Source: Zarea fungicola
Lineage: Eukaryota; Ascomycota; Sordariomycetes; Hypocreales; Cordycipitaceae
DNA: 64,000 nucleotides
Direction of reading: 5' to 3'
NCBI GenBank assembly: GCA_900169235.1
Contig: FWCC01000254.1
Location: forward strand, 1 to 64,000
In this document: positions 44,578 to 56,600 of the stretch, in pieces
How the letters are laid out: each line of letters opens with the position of its first letter
How positions within the stretch are numbered: the stretch's first letter is position 1
The notes under the pieces: model-generated
Told to the model about the DNA's origin: nothing
Databases searched by the model: none
The model's input: the letters and a program-made list of their open reading frames with translations, nothing else
Program-made: the position numbers and the translations under genes

Positions 44578-46766
44578 ATGTCAAGCAACACATCCGACAG
44601 TAACGCTGTGCAGCTTCATGTTCTCTGCTCACAGTGCAAATCGTTCTGGGAATGTGTAACATGCCTCAGCTTGAGGACTAATGATCTAGGCAGTGGAGAC
44701 GAGGCACCGTCGATGCCCCAGCACCTTTTATTCTCGCCACACCGAGCCGATGTTCTCCATGCGGCTTTACGGGGCTGCCACTTCTGCTCCATCATCGTGG
44801 GCGCTGTTGTGGGATGTACTGGTGATCATGGTGATAGGCAGTTTTCTAAAGATGATAATGGCCCTATTTATATCTCGGTCGCCTCTTTTGACGCAGAAGC
44901 TGGTACATCTCTTCTAACATTGTTTCCATGTGAGCAGTCAAAAATTATCAGCCATGACCAAATATTAAACGACTCGCCACTACTACTGCGCCTAGCCCAA
45001 GGTATATCCAAAAAAAAAAAAAAGAATATTTGAGATTTTTCTAAAGCTTATTTCTATTCCCAGCAAGCGCGGAGTATCCAACCACGTTCAGCCAGCAACG
45101 TGCTTCGTCAAGGCTACAAAAGGCAACATATTCCACCGCAACGGCCGCCTTCATCAAAGCCTGGATTTCCGAGTGTCAGAGCAAGCATCTCCTTTGTGGT
45201 AGCAACTTCTTAGACCTTCTTCTTGGGTCGATGGAGGTACGTGCACGGCCGAAACGATTGTTGGACCTACTGGCTCTCCAGGATCCAGACAGAATACGAC
45301 TTGTCGAGGCCGATGAGGCCTCAAACTGGGAATACTGTGCCTTGAGTTACAGTTGGGGCTTCAGTAAGCCATATGTCATGACATCTTCAAATATAGCGGC
45401 ATTCCAGAATGAGATCTACGTTAAAGATCTCCCAAGGCTTCTCCAAGACTCCATTGAAATTGTACGGGGTCTTGGCTTCCGGTACCTTTGGATCGATGCA
45501 CTCTGCATTATGCAGGATGGGAGCCTCTCAGCTGTGGCCTCGGACGACTGGGTCGATCAAGCCGGCAAGATGAACGACATATTTGGAAACGCGGTTGTCA
45601 CCATCGCAGCATCTGAATGCTTTGATGGCAATCAAAAAATGATAGCGCAGAGGAATCCACTAAGTCAACTAACGTGCCGACTGGACATCAGCGCAGAACT
45701 TTGCTACGAAGTTGTCCCCCCTTGCACACCTCATTGCCCGTTGCATCCTTTCGATAAAGCGCGGTATCACCTTGACACCAGAGCTTGGGTATTCCAAGAG
45801 CGAATATTGTCACCAAGAACAGTGCACTTGACTCGCAACTTCGTCCATCTTGAGTGTAGGACTGAGCTCTGTTGCGAAGCCATGGACGGAGCCGAGGGTT
45901 GCCACCACAGCGGCGCTGTTGCCAAGGCAGATTATCAAATATTGTTTTCCATGTTTTCTCCTCAGGGGCTCGCTGATTTCGCCCGCGATGGATTTCTTTC
46001 CTTTTGGCATGAACTCGTCCGGAGATATTCTACCACGAACCTTAGTCGCAAACCCGATCTACTCACAGCCTTGGCAGGTCTTGCCAATCAAGTGCAGCGG
46101 AAGTCGCGGCTCACTTGGTCCTTTGGCTTGTGGCGAGAGTGTTTGCTCCGGGAGCTGCTGTGGTTTGTTCGGGGAGGGATCGGTACACCCTGCCACGACC
46201 GAGCACCGACTTGGTCCTGGGCTAGTATCGATGTACAAAAGCAACAGATTATGTACGAGCCAGCAACTGAAGTCTCGCTTCTTGCCGAGATCATTGATTT
46301 ACCAAATGCAACGGATTTTGCACGCCGCCCTGGTTCATTGGTTAACGAAACCAAACACTGCGTTAAGATCACAGGTCTGCTAAGACCTGGCTGCCCAGAC
46401 TTTTCCAAATATGGCCAGAATACAGCATCGAGCGCAGAGAGCGACATCCGCGTTCATAGAAACTGCAAGGGAATGCAGCACATACATACAAAGTGTCCAT
46501 TTCACCCGGATTACGAGCTCCCAGACGGCATTGAGCTACGCAGCTTACTAATTGCCTATGCCTCAGGGACTCAACAGACAAGGGGCGCTCGTCAGAGCTG
46601 GGAGACGCACGTAGGGATTGTTCTGACACCTGTTACAGGACGTCAAAATCGGTATAAACGTGTGGGTTACTTCCATATGGATATACAGGACCAGATAGAA
46701 GGCGAGGATCAACAGCTGCCTTGGTTGTTGGAGAATTCTAAAACGGCAGAGGTAGAAATTATCTAA
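44578..46766 (+). CDS. HET-domain (heterokaryon incompatibility) protein
   Basis: Two exons (44578..45001, 45064..46766) give 708 aa. The intron holds a 13-nt A-run. The N-terminal part has paired cysteines (CSQC, CHFC), usual in this subfamily. The HET domain follows at about 234-385: CALSYSWG, LPRLLQDSIEIVRGLGFRYLWIDALCI (described by its ends LPRLL and DALCI), DIFGNAVVTIAASE, and the later TRAWVFQERILSPRTV. HET proteins of this type trigger cell death or growth arrest in non-self fusion, and the family is large in filamentous ascomycetes. The partner is unknown. Its stop codon overlaps the stop of the convergent Clr5-domain gene by four bases. Confidence 0.92.
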
Positions 46767-48313
46767 AGACTTGGGATGTAGCTATAGCTTTGCAGCAGGT
46801 TTCTGATATACTCTTCTTGTTCTCTGACCCGGGCAACACGTCTACTCGGCTGCTCAAACCAGGTCAGCGCCTCGTTCAATGCTTGCTCAACATAATGATA
46901 TGCTTTCCGCAAATTTAAGCCATAAATATCTTGGGAAACATTTGCGGAGTTGCTGTAAGGCAACCTGTCAACGCGCGCCAGATGCACTCGGCCTAGTCCT
47001 TCGAGGGCCGCATAGCGCATCTTGGCTCTTGGGAAACCACTGAGGTGCTCAGCCCGCATTAAAACCATCATATAACATCCCTCTGCACCGTCTAAGTTGC
47101 TTCCATCAAGAAAATCGTCTGCGACATTTGTCGCGGTCCAGAGCACGTTCCGGGCAAGAGGGCCGTAGAACGTCTCCTGTTCCGTCAGAAGCTGTGCGCG
47201 GCGGGCACCTCCTTCGGTACGGTCTTGTCCATGATAGAGGCAGTCACACAGCCGTTCTTGAATATAGAGGCGGTGCCAACTGTGGGGAGACTGCTCGGAG
47301 AAGATTCCCAGGGCGGCCCGGAGACTTGAGACAGCAGTTTGCTGCAGCAGCGCAGGAGGCGACGACGACAGAGAGAGAAAGAACTGTACCAGAGGTGGGG
47401 ATGCATGTAGAGACATGGCCATTGCCGCTAAATATCGGAGCAGGCACCTCAGCACGGCCTGCGCCTGCGACTTGGCGGACAGCTCGCATGCAATGGCCAA
47501 CAGTTGGGCAATGCTCATGGGATGGCAGTCGGAGAGGAGGGGTTGGACCAGATCAAAGGCACGACGGAAATTTGGAAATGCACCCGGACCTCTGCGCATC
47601 ATCTGTGCTAAGCCTTCTTGCATGCGATCCCCGAAACGCCCGTGTGTGGTGAACTGATGTACTGGTGGCTCTTGATGGATCGCTGCAATCCCCAGGCCGA
47701 GGTAGACCGCGCAGTAGTCTCTTAGGCTGCCGACTGCCCTTTGCTCGACAGTTAAAATGGGGGCGTAGATATTGACGGGGCTTGTTTGTCTGCTCATTGA
47801 GAGAAAAGCTGCAGGCATGACTGAGCTATGTGTGGAAGACAGCGCGCCAAGTGTCAGACTGTCTTCGCTAGTACCATCGACGGGACTTATACGCTCGTGG
47901 ATCAGGGTAACTGCCGGCGCGTCTCGGTCGATGACAGCTGAACGACACCACTGAATGGGGTTTCGGATGCCTTTGCGTCTGAAAAAGCGTAGAACCTCAG
48001 ACATGGCAACCTGTCGTCCTCGGATTAAGAACCAAGGTTCGGGTGTTGGCCACAGCGCCGGATCAGGATCCAGTAGACGGAGAGCGGAGACCATGTCATG
48101 CAACTGGTTATTTCTCTGCAGACTCCATTGGCTGATGCGAGCTCTAATCATGCGCGTGTTGGCCCAGTATCCAAGCGATTTTAGATGATCTCGAACCTGG
48201 GCCATGGAACACCGTCTATCAAGATAGAGCTCGGTGAAGATCGGTCGCAGGCGCAGCCAGTCCGCGCTAGACGGCACCGCCAAGCCTGGTTGCCTATTGA
48301 CTGAAGACTCCAT
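46763..48313 (-). CDS. Clr5-domain protein (hypothetical regulator)
   Basis: One exon, 516 aa. Residues about 17-66 are a Clr5 domain: W at 19, TELYLDRRCSMAQVRDHL, then the GYWANTRMIRARISQW pattern. This domain is named after a fission yeast silencing factor and is common at the N-terminus of filamentous fungal proteins. The remaining 450 residues are mostly alpha-helical and Leu/Ala-rich with no family I recognise; a TPR-like helical repeat is possible in the last 200. The start is the first ATG that leaves the domain whole. The gene is tail to tail with the HET gene and shares four bases with it, so the transcripts almost surely overlap. Confidence 0.85.
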   Translation of the reverse strand: MESSVNRQPGLAVPSSADWLRLRPIFTELYLDRRCSMAQVRDHLKSLGYWANTRMIRARISQWSLQRNNQLHDMVSALRLLDPDPALWPTPEPWFLIRGRQVAMSEVLRFFRRKGIRNPIQWCRSAVIDRDAPAVTLIHERISPVDGTSEDSLTLGALSSTHSSVMPAAFLSMSRQTSPVNIYAPILTVEQRAVGSLRDYCAVYLGLGIAAIHQEPPVHQFTTHGRFGDRMQEGLAQMMRRGPGAFPNFRRAFDLVQPLLSDCHPMSIAQLLAIACELSAKSQAQAVLRCLLRYLAAMAMSLHASPPLVQFFLSLSSSPPALLQQTAVSSLRAALGIFSEQSPHSWHRLYIQERLCDCLYHGQDRTEGGARRAQLLTEQETFYGPLARNVLWTATNVADDFLDGSNLDGAEGCYMMVLMRAEHLSGFPRAKMRYAALEGLGRVHLARVDRLPYSNSANVSQDIYGLNLRKAYHYVEQALNEALTWFEQPSRRVARVREQEEYIRNLLQSYSYIPSL

Positions 48314-50434
48314 CGAGCATCGCAGCGAGGTGAGGAATGAAGATTAGCATGGCTTGCGAGGAAGAAACATTTCTGCCACATATGCCCGGGCTTTTTGCTG
48401 TCTGCATTCTTGTCATTTATCGTGGTCGTTACGCCTAGTCTCATACCCTCGAATCATATTTGTCACAGCCACGCCACCAACTAGTAACGTGTTCGGCCGC
48501 TAAAAGCAAGTCCTTCACACGACAAAATATAGTTGAGGCCTAATTCCTGTTGGTGTGGTACCCACCTGTTGCCTCGCGACATTCAGCTCTTCGGTATCTC
48601 ATGCACGTTGCTTTTTCGGTATTTAGGCGTTCAGCATTCAGCCTTGTTTGGCATTCAGCAGTATGCAGGCTTGGCAGAGCTATGTCCGAGTCGCATATGA
48701 CCAATACAGTTCTTCATCGCTGGATAAGACAGACACACCCCGATGTAGCAAACTGCCAGCCACAGGGCATAGGTCTGGTGGCCTAGTATGGCTTCTCAGG
48801 CGCCAGGTCAAGCCTTTTTTTTTTTTCATCCATCAATGCATTCACGTGCGGTCAGCCTCACTAAATAGTGCGGAATTGACTTGTTCAGCCATCACATCGT
48901 CTCAGCCCGTAGGGGCTAGGAGCAAATGAAACGATCTACCCGTGCGGCTGAGACCATGTTGGTGTCGGGTTTAGCCCATCCATCACAATCAAAGACTGAT
49001 CGTCCTCTTGGGATACCCGTTGCATTTAAGACTCTCGGTAGCATCTGCAGCACTGGTGCTGTACAAACAATGCCACCAATTCAGTGCTTCAGGACTAAAA
49101 CCATCTACCAAGCTGCAGCATAAAATGGTCGGCAATGATTTAGGAGTGAGGACTCTCTCATATTAAACTAAAAGTTGACTGTGTGAGGGGAGTGTTATCT
49201 AGTAGAAGCAAACAACAAAAATTCAGGATAAAAATAGCTATGCCCAGTAGCAGATAATAATAGCATAGCTTCAAGCCGTCCTCGTTCAAACCGTTCCAAC
49301 TACATAACCAGACAAGAATCCGTTACAGCGTCAACAACGTGATCCACAAAATCCCCGCCATCTACATCGTGATGATCGACTGTCCCAGAAAATCTCGTGT
49401 GCACGTCTGAGTCATTGATAGGGTGACCCGTAGTTGTATCGACGTAGGTAGAGCCGTTATTGTTATCAATACCGACAGTATGGCCATCGCGTGTTGTGAG
49501 ATCAGGCCGGTCAACGCTTGTCGGATACTCGACCTTTGGTGGTGGTGGAGGGCTTTGGGAAGACATGTCAGACAGGACGGCAGCTGTATGCCAAGACGCA
49601 AGTGAGACGGTTAGGTGGCGCGGGATCTGAACTTGAATCACCGACGTTCACCTGTTCTGTTGACTGTGATTTAAGATATGTAGCCAACAACGGCTCGCCT
49701 TTTTGTGTTGTTGCAAAGACAAATGGAATTGAATTAAACTTGCAGAAGCAAGGGAAAGGAGCAGATTTATGCATCGAAGCAGAGTCACGAGTAAGATTCC
49801 ATGAATTAGTGTCTCCAGCCGCTTACCGTCAGGCCGTCCGCCCAAGTCGACGTTATCAGAATGCGCTCCTGTGTCCCTTGCCTCGCTTCGAACTATCAAA
49901 TCGGTATTTCTTTACTCATCGCACTTTCCAAGACGACCCGCGCATCTAAACTTTAGGCATAAAGCTTCCCTGCCGGGTGGCTTATGCATGGGCTTTCTGT
50001 CAATATTGGCGTCGCTAGTGGCAGCCACATAGCCGCCACCATTCCCGTCCGTTCCCGGATTCGGCAAATAATCCAATAAGCAATCGGATACATGTCTGCT
50101 ATGCTAGCCTCTGAAGCATAACCTCAAAGTCGAGCGCATTGGAGCTCATAGTGTTGCAAGCCGTCGCACACCAGAGACAAGTCTAGATTCAGCCTCACAT
50201 ATGTTAGCACTAAGATATGAAGTATATAAACTGAGAATCGCCGGCAGCAACGGTGGTTAAACTGCCACTATGGTGTACCGAGAGCCGCAACGTCTTCGAG
50301 TGAAATCTCGCAGAAGTTAGGATTCACATACACTTTTCTGCTCTATCAGCAACCATACTTCTTTAGTCAATCCCCGCTAGAAACGGCCACTCCACCAAGG
50401 GCCTCCCAAAAAATTGCAAGAGCAGAGAAACATA
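48314..50434. other. 2.1 kb region with one doubtful small frame
   Basis: Apart from the acidic frame at 49300-49566 listed separately I see no gene. The rightward frame at 49518-49949 overlaps that frame and has no domain. Confidence 0.35.
49300..49566 (-). CDS. Small acidic hypothetical protein (doubtful)
   Basis: From the ATG at 49566 this frame gives 88 aa beginning MSSQSPPPPPKVEYP. The rest is rich in Asp, His, Thr and Val with repeats of VD/HDVD and GHP. Its composition is unlike translated intergenic DNA, but there is no recognised family and no further exon, so it may be chance. Confidence 0.3.
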   Translation of the reverse strand: MSSQSPPPPPKVEYPTSVDRPDLTTRDGHTVGIDNNNGSTYVDTTTGHPINDSDVHTRFSGTVDHHDVDGGDFVDHVVDAVTDSCLVM

Positions 50435-50716
50435 ATGGTCTTTCATATCCTACCAGCACTGGCAGTGGCAGGCGTCAAGTATGTTATCAAAGAGGCTACT
50501 GATGCCCCGACTTGTGGAACTTGCGGAAAGATCAAGATGAAGATGTGGGCTGGAGTTCGGATAATCTTCCTGTGCGAGGATTGCGAAGACGGTATGAAGG
50601 TTAAAATGGGCCTAAAAGCAGTCCAAATTGCTACTTTCGGGGTATGTTCTGCCTCCTCGAGCACCGTTTAACAACATTCTCTAACCACTAACATCCCATT
50701 TCAGCTGGCCAATTAA
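50435..50716 (+). CDS. Small two-exon protein with two CxxC motifs
   Basis: Two exons (50435..50641, 50705..50716) give 72 aa. A short hydrophobic N-terminus (MVFHILPALAVAGVKYV) precedes CGTC and CEDC, spaced like a small zinc ribbon, with Lys/Met-rich helices between. The intron has a GTATGT donor and a TTTCAG acceptor, and the second exon adds only LAN and a stop. This regular structure supports a real gene. Function is unknown: a membrane-anchored or secreted zinc-ribbon peptide is one reading. Confidence 0.5.
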
Positions 50717-51317
50717 CACCCGTCTCGTGCTCGAGAAGGAAGCGGTTTATATTCGACGCAACTCAATGCCATTTCATTTCATCAAGAACCTTTTCATAAC
50801 ACAGTACTTGAGTAAATTGGTGTCTAACCATGTCATGCGTGGGTGGCCGGCAGTGGACGGACAAGGCAGAGTTTGTAGATCGGACTTGTGTTGGTGCAAT
50901 ACAAAATTTGGTCCATATGGTAGCTTATATCCTAATGTAACGTCGTTTCTTCTTAGTTCAATCGTTAGGTATCAAAACAAGATCACGAGTCATTAAATGT
51001 GCCCCAGTTTCTGGATGACCTGACCCTGAGGTAAAGCGAACGGCTGACTTTCCACTCCGGCTAGACAACCTGCTGTTGCTCCCTGTACAGCGGGTGCTTA
51101 CACCTCCACGTCATTTAATTATTGAATTATTGATAGCAACTACTATAAGTCCCAGAGAAAAAGTCCTCGGCTAGGTTGCCTCGTCAAAGCACTGCTCTAC
51201 CGGCTCACCACAAATCGTGCTCTGTTAGGTTCCACCCCTCATCTTCTGCCGGACCATACGTTAATTTATCTACGCTATAAGGGCGTTATTTTCAATTTTG
51301 CTAATATATTTCCTGCG
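50717..51317. other. Intergenic, no gene seen
   Basis: This is the spacer after the CxxC gene. A frame at 50727-50996 has no splice signal or family, and the rest is AT-rich. Confidence 0.35.
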
Positions 51318-51569
51318 TTGTTAAATATAGTCTGGGAATCATGCAACTATCCTCTTGGCGCAACGCTGGGCGACTTAACGCAGGTCAGCACCATGAACTT
51401 TGCCTCGCCTCCCGATAATTATTGGAAACATATTGCCGAATTAACTGGCGACCAGACCTGGGGATCCGAAAACATGCGCAGGTTGATCATAACGATTGGT
51501 AGAACGATTAGAACGCCCGTCAGCCCGGCCACGGCTATTATAGCTATCTCGGTGTACGTTCCGCCCTAA
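51318..51569 (+). pseudogene. Relic resembling a GMC oxidoreductase (glucose/aryl-alcohol oxidase family)
   Basis: A short stretch reads LGATLGDLTQVSTMNF followed by YWKHIAELTGDQTW and SENMRR. It recalls the GMC family region that runs from the LGGSS/T..N motif to the GD..W.....M segment. The conserved LGGS motif is altered to LGDLT and nothing before or after continues the protein. It looks like a decayed fragment of about 55 codons. Chance cannot be excluded without a search. Confidence 0.45.
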
Positions 51570-51719
51570 TTCTCACCGGTTCATCCAGTCATAGCATCAC
51601 AGGAGAATGTGAAAAATAATTGGCAAAATCTGATAAAACTCAGTGATCATTCATCAGTCATCAGTCAAACTAAACGATAATAACTAATCAGCGGACTTTA
51701 CAGTTCTTGTAACGTTTTG

Positions 51720-53672
51720 CTATACACGCGAGCCTCTGCCATCCCGCTTCCGATACCGCGTTCCTTCGCTACCATCCATAGTCCACCGGCGATCTTTTCG
51801 ATACATTCCTCTTTCGGGCTCTCTGCTATCATCTCTTTCAAATTTCTTGGGTCGCCGCGGGCTCTCTTGCCTGCTATACGACTTTACGTATCTTGAGGAC
51901 CGGTCATCCCCAGCATCCGTCGCTCGACGGTCCAGCGTCCCTCTTTTGGATCGTGGTACCTCGACAACTACGTCACTATCCCGGTCGCGCCTGTAGCGAC
52001 TGAGATGCTCTTCCCTACTTTTAGGATCAGAATGGATCAACGGAGGCGCTAGGTTCTGGCCGGCATTGGAGCGCGCCGTGGAGGAAGCGGAGCGGGAGAG
52101 CGGTGGTGGTTGTCTCTCCGAACCAACGCTGTGCTTCCAGACGCGAATGGCCTCTGTGACTAGCTGAAGAGCGCCCTCGTTAGGCTGAGATGGGAACAGA
52201 TGCTTTGAAATTTGTCTTGGGAGCCTCTCTCGTGAGCCCGACTCATCCTCGGGATCTTCAGGTACTGCTTCCAGGGGTAAATCTGCAATGACTCGGCAGA
52301 GCCGAGAAGCTTCTTGGTCTGGGAATGCACGGATAATGACAATCATCCACTGTACAAAGCCCTCTGGGGTGAGTGCTGGGATATAGGGTCGCTCCTTTGT
52401 TCCTGGGGAGCTGTCTTGTACGAGATGATAATCGCACTGCATGTCCAAGTAGAGCGTCTCCAAAGCGCGCATGGCTTCGCGCGAAGTAGGAGCAAAGAGT
52501 CCTGGAGCAAGTTAGTATGTGCGATGCGTGACGACGCTCATATTCTGTAAAACTCACGGGTTAAATCAATCGACTCTTTGTCGATTCTATACTTGCAATA
52601 GAATTTGTATAGTTTATCGGGTGTCAGCACGAGAGAGTATGTCGGCTTGTAAACTTCAGTCTGGAGAGAGACGTGGTTAGCGCTGGTCGGGCGTTGTGGC
52701 CGTGTAAGCTGGCATAGCTACTCACCAAATAACGAGCCAGGCCACGCAGCACATTTGCTAGTCTCCTTGTCGGCTCCCCTCGAGATCGGAAGAGCTTGCC
52801 CCATTTGGCATCCAACGGCGATGGTGAGGTTTCACGCGGCAGACGCATGTTTGCCTTGGAAGGGGTGTTGATGCCAGTGTACCGCTCGTCACGGGCGGAC
52901 GATCGCCGCTGTAGGACAACCGGGACGCGATCCGAGAACCGCACTTCTTTTACGGGCGGAACTGCAGAAGGTGCAGTGTGCTCTCTCACCAGAGCTGGAT
53001 TCGCCGTGGGCGATGTAGGGGCTGATGCAGCAAAGACACGTTGTCGCTGCTCCTGTCTTCTTCTATCCGAGTTGGGCTCCTCCGAGCCCGGGCGGGGTGG
53101 GGGACTGCCTGAGCGGGAGGATCGCGGGGTACAGCCGTTGTCCTCAGCGTCTGTGCAATCTTCCACGGTAGCTTGATAGTTCTTTCCGCGGTATAATGTG
53201 TCCTTTGTTGTGGTTGAGCCACGGTCGCTCTCGGCTGTTGGTGGTGGGAGAGAGCCGTCAGAATAAGCCCTCGTGTAGCGAGGCATCTTGTAAGCTTCTA
53301 GAAGAAAATTCAAGTTAGTACAGAAAATAGATAAAAAAAGCAGAATGTGTGGTACTGACCTTCCCATTTACAAATTATTTCGTCGAATCGACGACCTTGT
53401 TCACCTGAAATGGCAAGAGCTTGTTTAAGCTCCTCGACAACGCCGTCACCCATCAGTGGTGGCAGGTCTCCTGTGTCCTGTGTTGCCCCAAAGTTGGGCG
53501 ATGCACCATGTTTAGCGCGCGCATCAGCATCAACTGGATGAAACAACGGTGACGCCTGACTTGAGGACACTGCAGTGCTTGAAGCAGATGCTTGGCTATC
53601 GTGTGGTGCAGCATCCCACAGACGCTTCCGTCCTTCGTCTGGTGACAGGGACAGGATGAGACCGGGGGCCAT
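51720..53672 (-). CDS. DUF7514-domain hypothetical protein
   Basis: Four exons (53672..53360, 53297..52726, 52660..52558, 52501..51720) give 589 aa. The first 265 residues are disordered, Ser/Pro/Arg-rich. From about 268 the domain begins with DAKWGKLF and GEPTRRLANVLRGLARYL. It continues through LVLTPDKLYKFYCKYRID, LFAPTSREAMRALETLY and PALTPEGFVQWM, a pattern I recognise as the fungal DUF7514 module. The last 150 residues are Arg/Ser/Asp-rich with many charged repeats. No enzyme motif is seen. Both ends look like flexible interaction tails, so a nuclear or RNA-linked role is possible but unproved. An upstream in-frame ATG at 53825 would add 51 residues; 53672 was chosen because it begins the acidic LSPDEGRKRLWD stretch. 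Confidence 0.85.
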
Positions 53673-56600
53673 TGTGTATGTGTGTAAGGAAGATGCAAGT
53701 GAACGGTGGGGTTTATAAAAAATACTTGTAAGTGATAGTAGCTTCCCTCTCTGCCTTTGTCTTGCGGGAATATTTATTACGCGCGGTAACAGAAAAGGTT
53801 TTGTTTTGGACAAGAAGTATGCCAATGCTGGCGAGTTGGGGATTTATCTATTATGTGCTTGGCAAAGGCAGATAAACTGCCCATGCCAGACTTACACACT
53901 ACGAAGGCCGATGTGTTTACAGGCAGTCACCTACCGTAAATGATACCGGACCATCCATTTCCAGCCCGAGCAGCACACCCTTGGCAACAGCATCCCAACT
54001 CGCGTCTTGTCGAGAAGAGGGTGGACACGTGTGCAATTTCTGGCCGCCTTGCTAACATGCACGACATGAAGGCAGAAGGTGGACGAAGGCGCTGACGGGG
54101 GAGAGCATCCGGATGGTGGTGTGTGCTCCATCATGTCGGTATCGAAACATTTCTAGGGCGGGCAGCTAGAAGGACAATCGATTATCATGGAGGTGTCCGG
54201 TACGTTATTTTTAAGCATCCGACCCCTCACTCACAGTTCGGGTTGCGAGCACACTTCCATTTACAGCGTCGGCAGTGGATGTCCGCACTCACTAATCGCC
54301 CTGGCTGTGTGGAGGGACGGGGGCTAGTTTGCCGTGTCGAACCAGAAAGTGAGGCGGGATGGCTGATGGCAGATGGTGCGGCGGGCGCAGGGTGCCACCA
54401 TTGCCGAGCTTCAAGGACAGCCCCAGTGGCTTGGCCTCTTTTAGTTCTTGCTACAGTTCGGTAAAGGGAATGCCTCATTCACAAAGTTTCACATTTGTGC
54501 GCTGCACGTCCTGCACAATTCCAAAAGCAAGTGGTTTTCTAATACTGTCACAGAAGTTGGTTGTCCTTATGCAGGTATGAGTTGGATAGAGACGAGTCAT
54601 CAATGGATGCCCAAAGGTGTCACCAGGTCATCACCGTTGCTTTCCTTCAACATGCAAGTCTCGCCTTTTTCGGTTTTACCGGTCGGGATACCCAATCGTC
54701 AGTAAGTGTGCATGGCGATGACGGTCGCTCTGGGGCGTAGTCGGGCTCTGGACGAATGGATGGGCTGAATCGGGCCAGCCTCATCCACCGAACCCCATGA
54801 GTTGATGGAACTTGGGGCCACGGGCGGCGCAACAGGCAACCAACCACACCATTTCGCCAAGCTATGTACACTTGTCACTTTTCCACCAGGATGCAGTGCC
54901 AAGATACATACGCAAGTTTTGGCCCAGAGAACGATGTAGAAAAATGTCTCGGGTCAGGCGGGGTCGGCCGCCGTGGCGAAGCGCCTTTCACGGGTTGATC
55001 TGTGACATGCATTAGCTATGAGCCATGGAACAAAAGAAGGTATTTTAGCTCCAGAGAACGATTCGGTCTTCCTTTTGGGCCGTCTCGGTATGATTTTTTA
55101 GGGGCATTAAGTGCGTATTTGAAACAGACTTGACCTAGTGGCTGTTATTCTTACAGCAAGCGCCTTGCTTCGGACACTGTCCTGCCCCTCGGTCTCCTGT
55201 GATGACGTGCATAGGCAGGTGCGGTTGCACAATGTTCTATCATTTAGATGAGGTGTTGATGGGGGGTTTTTTTTTTTATAGTTGGGTTATGTTTCACTGC
55301 GTGGTTAAGCCATCTACGTAGTCATTCTGCAGCGCTGGTTGACGTGTCCGTAAAGTGCTAAGTAGCTGACACGCGACACCAAAATGGCAATGAGTACGAC
55401 CGTTGTCAATGCAGCGCACCCGGGGAGGTATTGGAGAATTTACATGGATGCTGCATCTACTCGGCCCTGTCGTCCGTTTTCAACTGGCTTGTAGCGCGGG
55501 TGCGACGTCGGAGACAGTGGTTGTGAGTTGAGACAGCCATTCTATGGCACAGTGGTAGAAATCGAGTTACATCGCAGTTTTGTGTTGCCAGGCTGGCATC
55601 TGCTGAGTTATCTCGGCGGCCAGAATCGCCAGGCAATCACTAGTGTAACGAGAATACGGTACTCGCACTACATTTATAAGAAGTAGTTGTTCACTGATCA
55701 GTGCTCGTATTGGCGTCAATGCCAATCTTCTGCTGGTCGGTGTACCAAAATAGGGGAATCGTTACAAGTAGATCGGTTCGGCACCGCACTACAATTACAA
55801 GAAGTAATTATCCTCAATAGTGATGCTCATTTTAGCATTAATGCCTAACCTTTTGCTAGATTTGGTGCAACGGAATGAGGATCGTTACATTGTACAAGTT
55901 GGTATCGGGTAGCCTACAAGAAATAGCCAAAGTGTACCGTTGCTGTTCCCTCAATCCGCATACTTGGGTAAGACTTTATCTGACCAGGGATTTCTTTTTG
56001 CCGCTAAACTATTCTATGAAGGCAGTTTTATTTTTAGCTACAAATTTGGACTGCCTTGAAAGCATATTAGTGCATCATTGAGTTGGCATTCCAGGACGGA
56101 GTTTCCCCGCTCGCGCCACAGCAATGAGAAACGTCCAAGCATCAGCAACACAGGTTTACTTGGCAAAAGAACGCGTCGTACGAATAATGATTTCCACAAA
56201 GCCGCTCTCGCTCCGTCAACTAGCTACGTAAACTACATTTACAGGATTGATAGCAGAATCCATATCACTATGCCATCCGGAGATAGTAGACGCAGACCCA
56301 GCGCAAGGCCATCACTGGCGCGCGTTTACCGGTAGAACGCGCTCCCCAACGACTAACCGTATGGATGCGACGGCTCAAACCGGGCCATGGCTCTCCGGCG
56401 GTCAAGAGAGGGGGAAGACGCGAAGGAAAGCCATTTACCTGAATTCTGAGCGGGGCTTCTCGAGTGAAGGATTCACCTGCATGGTATTGTGGTTTGTCAC
56501 GTGGATTGTCCGCGTATATTTGTCGCAAGGTTGGTTCCCAGCCTGCCTCCGCTTCACCATCCTTGGCGCTTGCTTCCTTGACGATTACCGCGCAAAGTGG

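Noticed and set aside
49518..49949. 143-codon rightward frame
   Set aside because: Overlaps the acidic frame on the other strand, and lacks any domain or signal.
54227..54478. Frames in the 53.7-56.7 kb spacer
   Set aside because: All short, without introns that extend them and without motifs.
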